In this document: piece by piece, positions 16,855 to 24,188 of the stretch
Layout of the letters: every line of letters begins with the position of its first letter
How positions within the stretch are numbered: position 1 is the first letter of the stretch
Assembly (NCBI GenBank): GCA_910578365.1
Contig: CAJTRC010000017.1
Location: 1-34,734, forward strand
DNA: 34,734 nt
Reading direction: 5' to 3'
From: an uncultured Muribaculaceae bacterium
GTDB lineage: Bacteria; Bacteroidota; Bacteroidia; Bacteroidales; Muribaculaceae
The notes under the pieces: generated by a model
Told to the model about the DNA's origin: nothing
Seen by the model: the letters and a program-made list of their open reading frames with translations, nothing else
The model's database searches: none
Made by a program: the position numbers and the translations under genes

Positions 16855-16906
16855 AAAGGTTAAATGTTAAATGCAGTGTAAAACCCTCATTTAGCATTTA
16901 ACCTTT
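16855..16906. repeat. 19-bp imperfect hairpin between prs and the nucleotidase gene
   Basis: Bases 16855-16873 pair with 16888-16906 with one T-G wobble and a 14-base loop. The outer 12 bp (AAAGGTTAAATG / CATTTAACCTTT) are perfect. The word GTTAAATG is repeated at 16859 and 16866, and again near 16923. No T-run follows the stem, so it is a weak terminator at best; it may be a processing or spacer element. Confidence 0.6.
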
Positions 16907-16935
16907 AACATTAGACATTGAATGTTAAATACAGA

Positions 16936-18471
16936 ATGAATAGAATCCTCTCCCCGGCGATTGCTCTGTTATTGGCCGCTTCGGCAGCGCTTCAGCCGGC
17001 TAACGCCGAACACCTGGTGATAATGCACACCAACGACACCCACTCGCATATCGACCCCGAAGAAAGCGGCGAAGGGGGCATCCTACGCCGAAAGGCGGCT
17101 ATCGACAGTATACGCCTGGCCGAAAAAAACTCGCTGCTAATCGATGCCGGCGACTTTGTGCAGGGCTCGCTATACTTTTATCTATACGGCGGCAAAGTCG
17201 AACAGCAGCTGATGAACGAACTGGGCTACGACATGCGAATTCTCGGCAACCATGAATTTGACATCACCGCCGACTCCATTGCCCGTGTGCTCAGCAACTC
17301 CAAAGCCGAACTGCTGGCCACCAACTACAATCTGAGCCATTCGGCCCTCGACGGCATGTTCAAACCGGCTACCATAAAGGAATTCGATGGCAAACGCATT
17401 GGTTTCTTCGCCATAAACCTCGACCCCGAAGGCATGATTGCGCCCGGCAAAGCCGAAGGCGTAAAGTACCTCGACGGCATACAGGCCGCCAATGCCGCCG
17501 CATGGTGGCTACGCAACATAGAGCACTGCGACATGGTAGTGGCCATAACCCACATTGGATACAATACAGCCGGCGCCGACCTCACCGACATGGCACTGGC
17601 TCGCAACTCGCGCAATATCGACCTGATTATAGGCGGCCACTCGCACGACGTGGTAGGGCCCGAAATCGACGACAAACCATACAAGATCAACGATCTCGAC
17701 AACAACGAAGTTATTATTGTCCAGGCCGGAAAATATGGCCGGAATCTGGGCAAAATCGACATAGACCTCGAAAAACTGAGCATCGAGCCGTCGCTCATAA
17801 CCATCGACAACCGCTTCGACTCCAAAGCCGACCCTCAGCTCAAAGAATGGCTAAAACCATATCAGCAAGGGCTCGACTCGCTCTACAATCTAAAAGTTTT
17901 TCAGGCCACCGCTGAAATGCCGCAAGGCAGCGAGGAACTTAAAAACTTTCTCAGCGACTTTATGTACGACCGCGCACAGGAGGCTGTAGGCGGTGTAGAC
18001 TTTGCTATAATGAACGACGGCGGCATACGCCGCGGCCTGCCAAAAGGCAATGTAGGCAAAGGTTACATACTGGAGATGCTGCCTTTCGGCAACGCCTCGG
18101 TGGTTCTCGACATAAAGGGCAGCGACCTGCTCGACGCCTTCAATGTAATGGCCCAGGGGCGTGTCACCGCAGTTAGCCGGCAAGCCGATGTGGTGTATAC
18201 TCCGGCCCTAAAATCGGAAAACGGCAATACTCCCGGACGTATAAACAGTGTTAAAATCAACGGCAAGCCAATCGATCCGGATAAGACATACCGCATTGCC
18301 ACCATTGACTATCTGGCCGATGGCGGCGACTACATGAAACCACTCACACGAGCCACGCGGGTAGCTAAAGTCGGCACCGACCTGGCCGAAGACATAATAA
18401 GTTATTACCGCGAGGGCAAAGGTCGCGGTAAGAAAGTTAAACCCGATTCCTCCAACCGCTTCAGACCATGA
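16936..18471 (+). CDS. Periplasmic 5'-nucleotidase / UshA-type metallophosphatase
   Basis: 511 aa from ATG 16936, giving a clean signal peptide (MNRILSPAIALLLAASAAL, cleavage near PANA-E). The metallophosphatase half has HTNDTHSHI (31-39), DAGDF (70-74), GNHEFD (104-109) and a later GGHSHD, which bind two metal ions. The C-terminal 5_nucleotid_C half includes MNDGGIRRGLPKG and IATIDYLADGGDY, the substrate-binding region. Expected reaction: hydrolysis of nucleotides or UDP-sugars in the periplasm. A TTG start at 16918 would add six residues and is less likely. The stop overlaps the next ATG as ATGA. Confidence 0.9.
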   Translation: MNRILSPAIALLLAASAALQPANAEHLVIMHTNDTHSHIDPEESGEGGILRRKAAIDSIRLAEKNSLLIDAGDFVQGSLYFYLYGGKVEQQLMNELGYDMRILGNHEFDITADSIARVLSNSKAELLATNYNLSHSALDGMFKPATIKEFDGKRIGFFAINLDPEGMIAPGKAEGVKYLDGIQAANAAAWWLRNIEHCDMVVAITHIGYNTAGADLTDMALARNSRNIDLIIGGHSHDVVGPEIDDKPYKINDLDNNEVIIVQAGKYGRNLGKIDIDLEKLSIEPSLITIDNRFDSKADPQLKEWLKPYQQGLDSLYNLKVFQATAEMPQGSEELKNFLSDFMYDRAQEAVGGVDFAIMNDGGIRRGLPKGNVGKGYILEMLPFGNASVVLDIKGSDLLDAFNVMAQGRVTAVSRQADVVYTPALKSENGNTPGRINSVKINGKPIDPDKTYRIATIDYLADGGDYMKPLTRATRVAKVGTDLAEDIISYYREGKGRGKKVKPDSSNRFRP

Positions 18472-21431
18472 AAAGAATTCTATACATAGCTGTGCTGTTG
18501 CTGTGTGCAGTGGCTGCGCAGGCCGTAAAACCGCGCCTGCTTAAAAACAACGAGGCCGCAGCACTGCGCTGGGCCGACTCTGTGATGGGCACAATGACTC
18601 CGCGCCAGAGGGCTGCCCAACTGATGTTTCCCTGCGTGAACCATAGTAGCCCCACAGCGCGTCAGACAATCAAGAAATATGTAGCCGACAACGGAATGGG
18701 CGGCATATTGTTCGAGCACTCGCTCATGCAGCCCTACGCCGACATTATCGCATATACTCAGTCTGTGTCCAAAGTACCTGTAATGGTGACATTCGACGGC
18801 GAATGGGGCCTTTCAATGCGTATAAAAGACGCTCCGCGCTTTCCTAAAAACATGGCTCTCGGTGCCATCAGCGACCCCTCGCTGCTGTACGAGTATGGCG
18901 CCGAGATGGCACGTCAATGCCGCCTGTTGGGCGTGGATGTCAACTTCGCTCCGGTAGTGGACGTGAACTCCAATCCGGCAAATCCGGTAATAGGCACCCG
19001 CTCGTTCGGGTCCGACCCAGCGCGCGTGTCGGCCTTGGCGGCAGCATATGGCTCGGGACTGGAAGACGGCGGCGTAATGGCTGTGGCCAAGCACTTCCCC
19101 GGCCATGGCGACACCTCCACCGACTCGCACAAAACCACCACTATAGTCAAACACGACCTCGCTACCATGACCGATGTCGACCTGCTGCCTTTCAGAGGCT
19201 TTATCAAGGCCGGACTCGGCGGTGTGATGGCCGGACACATCATTGTGCCTTCGCTCGACGGCAGCCGTCGCCAGGCATCGGCTTCCGTTGCCATGACCAC
19301 CAATCTGCTGCGCGACGAAATGGATTTCGACGGCATTGTATTCACCGACGCTCTCATCATGAACGGAGCCGCAAACCACGGCAAACGCAATGTGGTGGAG
19401 GCCTTCCTGGCCGGGGCCGACGCTCTGCTCAGCAGCGAAGCGCCGGTCCGCGACCTCGACGACCTGATGATGGCGGTGAAAAACGGGCGCATAAGCCAGA
19501 GCGACATCGACAGCCGATGCCGCCGAATACTCTCATTCAAATATGCTCTCGGGCTGGCTTCGCGACAGCATACAGCGCCTGCCAATATAACCAGACTCGT
19601 CGACTCGCCCCGCGCCGAGGCTGTGAACCGCCGGCTTAGCGCGGCTGTAATCACAGCCTTGTGGAATAAGGACTCCATGCTGCCGCTGCCGGTAGATGTG
19701 GCCCATGAAAACGCCATCGTAAACATTGGAGCCCCGGCAAAAAATGACTTCAGCGGCATGTGCGCGCACTACACACCGGTCGACTGCTACGGAATCGGCT
19801 CGGCTGAACATATCACCACATCGCAGCTGAAAAAAATCAGCAGCCACAAAAATGTGGTACTCGCAGTTTACTCCAACTCTGCGGCTTCGCGCGAGAACTT
19901 CGCCCGGCTGGTGGCAGCATGCAATAATGTAAGCGCGGTATTCTTTACCGGTGTTTACTCGCTGCGCAAGTTCCTGCCATCGGTGAAATCCACCAAAGCT
20001 CTTTTGCTTACTTACGACGACACCCACTACCTGCGCGAATATGCAGCACAGGCTCTGTTCGGCGGCATAAAGGTGGACGGACGTCTGCCGGTAGACCTGC
20101 ACGACATAGCCAAAGCAGGCAGCGGAGTCAGCATCAGCAAGTCGCGTCTGGGCTACGGACTGCCCGAAATGGCCGGTCTTAAGCCCTGTCTTACCGACAG
20201 CATCGACTCTCTGATGAACCTGGCTCTGCGCAATGGCGCCATACCCGGCGGCCAGGTGCTGGTGGCCAAAAACGGCATCATTGTGCACAACCGCAGCTAC
20301 GGAAGCCTCACCAAAGGAGGCAAGGCCGTGACCGACAGCACTGTCTACGACCTCGCATCGGTGTCGAAAGCTGTAGGCACTCTGCCCGGCATAATGGCCG
20401 TGTACGACGACGGCACACTGAAACTCGACGAAAAGATATCGCACTATATACCGGCCCTGCGCGGAGGAGATAAAGAGGGCATAACGGTGCGCCAGCTGCT
20501 GTATCACGAAAGCGGCATGCCTGCGGGTCTGAACATGTTCGACGTAATGATAGACAGCGCCAGCTACAAAGGCAAACTGATTAGCGCCCGAAAAGACGCA
20601 CTGCACCCGGTGAAAATTCAGAATCGCGCATGGGGGCACCGCGACGCCAGCCTGCGTACCGACATAGTGCGACGCCAGCGCAGCGACAAATACCCCACCG
20701 CTATCGCCGAAGGCCTTTATGCCGGACGCAGCACCTACGATACAGTAATGTCCCGCATATACAACATCGGACTCCGCAAGACCAACGCCTACAACTACTC
20801 GTGCCTCAACTTCTGCCTGCTTATGAACATTGAGGAACTGATAAGCCACCGCGCTCACGACGAGTTTGTGGCCGAACGTATATGGAAGCCCGTAGGAGCG
20901 CACCGCTTCACATACCGTGCTGCCGAGAATACCCCCGACGCTGATATCGCTCCAACTGAAAACGACACCTTTTTGCGCCGGCAGACTCTTTGCGGCTATG
21001 TACACGACGAACTGGCAGCCTTCTCGGGCGGTCTGCAAGGCAATGCCGGAGTATTCGGCTCAGCCGAGGATGTTGCCAAACTATGCCAGATGTGGCTCCA
21101 GAACGGCAGCTACGGCGAACAACAAGTGCTCAGCGACAACACCGTAAAACTATTCACAACCGACAAAAGCCCGACCTGCCGCCGCGGACTGGGATTCGAC
21201 AAACCCGATACCGTAAAACCCGAGAACTCGCCCACATGCGACGAAGCCGACCCAAGTGTCTACGGCCACCTCGGTTTTACCGGCACGGTATTCTGGGTCG
21301 ACCCCGCCAACGAAATTATATTTGTGTTCCTGAACAACCGCGTCAACCCCACGCGCGACAACTCGGCATTCAGCAAAATGAATCTGCGCCCCGACCTTTT
21401 CCGCGCCGTTTATAAGGCAATGGCACTCTAA
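18468..21431 (+). CDS. GH3 beta-N-acetylhexosaminidase fused to a serine hydrolase (class C beta-lactamase fold)
   Basis: 987 aa exported fusion. Signal peptide about 1-19. The GH3 domain (about 30-365) has the NagZ-type loop KHFPGHGDTSTDSH (208-221; catalytic-dyad H213) and nucleophile D294 in FTDAL. A GH3 C-terminal-like linker spans about 390-565. The beta-lactamase-related domain (about 575-985) has SxxK at S631-K634, Y777-S-C779 where the family usually has YxN, and HLGFTGT (934-940) at the KTG position. It probably trims muropeptides or amino sugars in the periplasm; the second domain may be an esterase or D-aminopeptidase-like enzyme. Such fusions are known in Bacteroidetes. ATGA overlap with the nucleotidase gene indicates an operon. 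Confidence 0.9.
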   Translation: MKRILYIAVLLLCAVAAQAVKPRLLKNNEAAALRWADSVMGTMTPRQRAAQLMFPCVNHSSPTARQTIKKYVADNGMGGILFEHSLMQPYADIIAYTQSVSKVPVMVTFDGEWGLSMRIKDAPRFPKNMALGAISDPSLLYEYGAEMARQCRLLGVDVNFAPVVDVNSNPANPVIGTRSFGSDPARVSALAAAYGSGLEDGGVMAVAKHFPGHGDTSTDSHKTTTIVKHDLATMTDVDLLPFRGFIKAGLGGVMAGHIIVPSLDGSRRQASASVAMTTNLLRDEMDFDGIVFTDALIMNGAANHGKRNVVEAFLAGADALLSSEAPVRDLDDLMMAVKNGRISQSDIDSRCRRILSFKYALGLASRQHTAPANITRLVDSPRAEAVNRRLSAAVITALWNKDSMLPLPVDVAHENAIVNIGAPAKNDFSGMCAHYTPVDCYGIGSAEHITTSQLKKISSHKNVVLAVYSNSAASRENFARLVAACNNVSAVFFTGVYSLRKFLPSVKSTKALLLTYDDTHYLREYAAQALFGGIKVDGRLPVDLHDIAKAGSGVSISKSRLGYGLPEMAGLKPCLTDSIDSLMNLALRNGAIPGGQVLVAKNGIIVHNRSYGSLTKGGKAVTDSTVYDLASVSKAVGTLPGIMAVYDDGTLKLDEKISHYIPALRGGDKEGITVRQLLYHESGMPAGLNMFDVMIDSASYKGKLISARKDALHPVKIQNRAWGHRDASLRTDIVRRQRSDKYPTAIAEGLYAGRSTYDTVMSRIYNIGLRKTNAYNYSCLNFCLLMNIEELISHRAHDEFVAERIWKPVGAHRFTYRAAENTPDADIAPTENDTFLRRQTLCGYVHDELAAFSGGLQGNAGVFGSAEDVAKLCQMWLQNGSYGEQQVLSDNTVKLFTTDKSPTCRRGLGFDKPDTVKPENSPTCDEADPSVYGHLGFTGTVFWVDPANEIIFVFLNNRVNPTRDNSAFSKMNLRPDLFRAVYKAMAL

Positions 21432-21521
21432 AGCTTATACGCAGAACTTATTTTAAAGCCTGAACGGCACGTATATTGTATAGTCTGTACGCTTCTTTTT
21501 TCTATCATATCAATCAAATTT

Positions 21522-22478
21522 ATGAAAAAATTATTGCTTCTAATCCTATCACAGCTGCTTATAATGCCTGCCCTCAAAGGCCAGACCGTAACCTACAGCC
21601 CAGCCGACAGCATATCGCTCGGCAGCCGCATCGCCCACAAGTCGATACAGATAGGCACCGGAGCAGTAGCTACAATAGGCCTCACACAGATACTCAAGGC
21701 CTCGGTAAATGAAATGCGTCCCGACCGCAGCGACAACAACTCATTTCCCTCGCGCCATGCCTCATGGGCCTTCGCCGGAGCGTCGGTAATAGCCAACGAG
21801 CTATACTGGCACTCTCCATGGTGGGTATTGGGCAGCCATGCACTGGCCACCGGCATAGGCTTCCAGCGTGTTATGTCGGAGCGCCATTATCCCGGCGATG
21901 TTCTTGCCGGAGCCGCTCTGGGCATCGGCTCCATGCAGTTTGGCTACTGGGTGGGCAATCTGTTCTACCCCTCACAACGGCGCCACCTGCCTTACGCCGA
22001 CAACCAGCAGGGCGGCTCACTGTCGCTGGCTACCGAAGCTGTCGTTCCGCTCTGCCATCCGTCGCACAATGTACATTTCCGCACCGGCCTTGGCACACGC
22101 CTTACATTCACACTGCCATTCTCCGAAGTTTTCTCGCTGCAGGCCAATGCACATCTGCAGTCCACACCTTTGGTTGCACACAAGCAATACTTCGATATGC
22201 TCAACAGCTTCGGCCTGACACTGGGCGCACAGCTGCGTCACCAGCTGTCGCAACGCTGGGCCGCCTGTGCACGCGCTGCCATAGGTGCCATGCGCAACCT
22301 GAAAGTCCACAACGACTGCATCAGCTCCGGCTCGCTGCGCACCGACATAGCAGTGGGCACCGACTACCGCCTGACCCCGGCCCTGAGCATAGGCGCCGAC
22401 CTTGGCTGGCAGCTCAACACCTACAGCCACGCCTGCTCGGCTCTGAATATAGGCATGGTTACCAAGGCTGTGTTCTGA
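21522..22478 (+). CDS. PAP2-family phosphatase with beta-rich C-terminal extension
   Basis: 318 aa. A signal peptide (about 1-20) is followed by a PAP2 domain: K59-x6-R66-P67, P76-S-R-H79 and R116-x5-H122-x3-D126, the three phosphatase motifs. The central motif reads PSRH rather than the usual PSGH. The membrane helices are short and weak. From about residue 165 the protein is made of alternating, aromatic-ending beta strands (for instance LRTDIAVGTDYRL and LSIGADLGWQLNTYSH), suggesting an outer-membrane beta-barrel-like or beta-sandwich region ending in F. PAP2 enzymes dephosphorylate lipid phosphates such as undecaprenyl-PP, PGP or lipid A. Substrate here is unknown. Confidence 0.82.
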   Translation: MKKLLLLILSQLLIMPALKGQTVTYSPADSISLGSRIAHKSIQIGTGAVATIGLTQILKASVNEMRPDRSDNNSFPSRHASWAFAGASVIANELYWHSPWWVLGSHALATGIGFQRVMSERHYPGDVLAGAALGIGSMQFGYWVGNLFYPSQRRHLPYADNQQGGSLSLATEAVVPLCHPSHNVHFRTGLGTRLTFTLPFSEVFSLQANAHLQSTPLVAHKQYFDMLNSFGLTLGAQLRHQLSQRWAACARAAIGAMRNLKVHNDCISSGSLRTDIAVGTDYRLTPALSIGADLGWQLNTYSHACSALNIGMVTKAVF

Positions 22479-22528
22479 AATATTTTGTGAAGTAAGTATA
22501 TATCATTCGGAGTAGCTTTCACGGTACA

Positions 22529-22536
22529 TACTTTTG
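22529..22536 (+). promoter_or_regulatory. Upstream -7 box (TACTTTTG) before rubrerythrin
   Basis: Perfect TAnnTTTG. A TTCG at 22506-22509 lies 19 bases upstream, the spacing expected for a -33 element. It would give a leader of about 95 nt for the rubrerythrin mRNA. Confidence 0.5.
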
Positions 22537-22555
22537 TCAATTTTTAATAAAAAAA

Positions 22556-22586
22556 TTTCTGCATTCAAAATAAATTATTATATTTG
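22556..22586 (+). promoter_or_regulatory. Proximal promoter of rubrerythrin (TTTC-N19-TATATTTG)
   Basis: A perfect -7 box TATATTTG (22579-22586), followed by C, is preceded at exactly 19 bases by TTTC (22556-22559), close to the -33 consensus TTTG. The word ATTTGCAAC is repeated downstream near 22608, within the leader. Confidence 0.7.
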
Positions 22587-22637
22587 CAACAGCAAAAGAC
22601 AATTTGAATTTGCAACTAACAAACAACGTATAAAACT

Positions 22638-23189
22638 ATGAAGAAAAAATTTATCTGCACCGTTTGCGGTTATATCCACGAAGGTGACGAAGCACCCGAA
22701 AAATGCCCCCTCTGCGGCGCCCCCAAATCGAAATTCAAAGAACTCGTAGAATCTGAATCTCTTCAGTTCGTAACCGAACACGAAATAGGTGTGGCAAAAG
22801 GCTGCGATGCCGAAATGATTGCCGACCTCAATGCCCATTTCAACGGCGAATGTACCGAAGTAGGCATGTATCTGGCCATGGCCCGCCAGGCCGATCGCGA
22901 AGGCTATCCCGAAATAGCCGAAGCCTACAAGCGCTACGCATGGGAAGAAGCTGAACACGCATCCAAGTTTGCCGAACTCCTCGGCGACTGCGTATGGGAC
23001 ACCAAAACCAACCTCGAAAAACGCATGGCCGCCGAAGCCGGTGCCAACGCCGACAAAATGCGCATTGCCCGCCGCGCCAAAGAACTGGGTCTGGACGCTA
23101 TCCACGACACCGTTCACGAAATGGCTAAGGACGAAGCTCGTCATGGTCAGGGCTTCGAAGGTCTGTACAAGCGTTTCTTCAAGAAATAA
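22638..23189 (+). CDS. Rubrerythrin with N-terminal rubredoxin domain (reverse rubrerythrin)
   Basis: 183 aa. The N-terminal rubredoxin-like domain holds one iron through C7-x2-C10 and C23-x2-C26. The four-helix ferritin-like diiron domain follows, with GECTEVGMYL, EEAEHASK (ExxH) and DEARHGQGF (ExxH). Classical rubrerythrin has the rubredoxin at the C-terminus, so this is the reversed type, which acts as an NAD(P)H-linked peroxidase detoxifying hydrogen peroxide in anaerobes. Two tandem promoter-like boxes lie upstream and a clean intrinsic terminator follows, so it is a stand-alone, probably highly expressed gene. Confidence 0.94.
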   Translation: MKKKFICTVCGYIHEGDEAPEKCPLCGAPKSKFKELVESESLQFVTEHEIGVAKGCDAEMIADLNAHFNGECTEVGMYLAMARQADREGYPEIAEAYKRYAWEEAEHASKFAELLGDCVWDTKTNLEKRMAAEAGANADKMRIARRAKELGLDAIHDTVHEMAKDEARHGQGFEGLYKRFFKK

Positions 23190-23233
23190 ACAGGCTATTC
23201 CAATCTAAAGCTTCAAAAACCAAAATATGAACC

Positions 23234-23270
23234 AAGCGTCGGCCGTCGTTAGACTCCCGACGCTTTTTTA
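23234..23270 (+). terminator. Intrinsic terminator after rubrerythrin
   Basis: AAGCGTCGG (23234-23242) pairs with CCGACGCTT (23257-23265) around a 14-base loop and runs directly into a T-run up to 23269. Confidence 0.9.
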
Positions 23271-23332
23271 TATGGCAGGCGTAACCATTTCGTTTTCACG
23301 GTTGTTTTAATATTGTCAATTAAAATACTACT

Positions 23333-24007
23333 ATGAAAAAAAATATATGCTTGCTTGTAACAGCCGTTGCCGCCGGACTCTGTGCCGCTGCACAGGATGT
23401 GACCGTGTTGCCTTCCGACGAACCTATGCCGGCCAAACCGCTACGCTGGGGTGTGCGGCTGCAAGCCGACATAAGCCTGCCCTCAGGCAGCCTCGACACT
23501 TATACCAGCGGCGCCGGTGCATCGGGCGGTGTGGTATATCACCTGCCGCTGTACGGTGGCATGTATTTCGAGCCTTCGGTTATGGGCTATTACAATACTT
23601 TCAGCGTGGAGAATTATATGGTAAACAACCTGCCACACAGTGCCACAGTACGCAACATAGGCATACGGGTACCCATGAACCTGGGCTACCGCTTCAATAT
23701 CACCGACGGCATATCGCTGTCGCTGTTCACCGGACCGTGGTTCAACTTCAATATAAGCGCCAGGCAATACGCCCAGCCTAATTTCGAGGGTGCTCCGCCC
23801 AAAAGCAGCAAAAATCTGTTTGACTACGGCTGGCACCGCTTCGACGCCCAGTGGGGTTTCGGAGTTACGGCCACGTTCTCCGGCCGCTACGTGATTGGCA
23901 TCAGCGGTGGCGTAGGCTCGTCGGCGCTGGTCAAACGCGACGTCAACGGCAAACTGTGCAAGATGCGCCGAAACAGTTTCAGCGTTACTCTCGGTTATAA
24001 TTTCTGA
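23333..24007 (+). CDS. Outer-membrane beta-barrel protein, small
   Basis: 224 aa. A signal peptide (about 1-20, ending CAAA-QD) is followed by about eight alternating beta strands rich in Tyr, Phe and Gly, e.g. GMYFEPSVMGYYNTF and FSVTLGYNF at the end, with the terminal Phe typical of outer-membrane barrels. It resembles the PorT-like/OmpA-like eight-stranded barrel superfamily of Bacteroidetes, without a peptidoglycan-binding domain. Function unknown. A weak -7-like box (TAATATTG, 23308-23315) lies upstream. Two long hairpins follow. Confidence 0.78.
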   Translation: MKKNICLLVTAVAAGLCAAAQDVTVLPSDEPMPAKPLRWGVRLQADISLPSGSLDTYTSGAGASGGVVYHLPLYGGMYFEPSVMGYYNTFSVENYMVNNLPHSATVRNIGIRVPMNLGYRFNITDGISLSLFTGPWFNFNISARQYAQPNFEGAPPKSSKNLFDYGWHRFDAQWGFGVTATFSGRYVIGISGGVGSSALVKRDVNGKLCKMRRNSFSVTLGYNF

Positions 24008-24017
24008 CAATCGAAGT

Positions 24018-24042
24018 GCGTAACGGCGAAACGCCGTTACGC
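24018..24042. terminator. Perfect 11-bp hairpin after the barrel gene
   Basis: GCGTAACGGCG (24018-24028) and CGCCGTTACGC (24032-24042) are exact reverse complements with an AAA loop, 11 bases after the stop at 24007. No T-run follows, so it may be an mRNA 3'-end stabiliser or a factor-dependent terminator. Confidence 0.6.
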
Positions 24043-24075
24043 GCCACCGTCTAAGCCAAAAAGGTGACTATACAC

Positions 24076-24119
24076 AATGCACCCCAAAAGTTATGCGCAC
24101 ATAACTTTTGGGGTGCATT
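24076..24119. terminator. Perfect 20-bp hairpin, bidirectional terminator
   Basis: Bases 24076-24095 are the exact reverse complement of 24100-24119, with a 4-base loop CGCA. It lies between two convergent genes; T-runs within the arm (AACTTTTGGGG) are present on both strands. Confidence 0.75.
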
Positions 24120-24159
24120 ATATTGCAGCGAGTCGTTTTTTATATGCTTTCTCAGAACA

Positions 24160-24181
24160 GTGGAAGCATTATTGCCTCCAC
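24160..24181 (-). terminator. Short hairpin just after the FadL-family gene
   Basis: On the minus strand GTGGAGGC pairs with GCTTCCAC (one G-T wobble) around a 6-base loop, starting 7 bases after the stop at 24189. A modest TGTTCT stretch follows. Weak terminator candidate. Confidence 0.4.
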
Positions 24182-24188
24182 TCCATGC

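Noticed and set aside
19533..21038. 501-codon minus-strand frame opposite the GH3 fusion
   Set aside because: Entirely within a confident plus-strand gene; no domain motif, no promoter or terminator.
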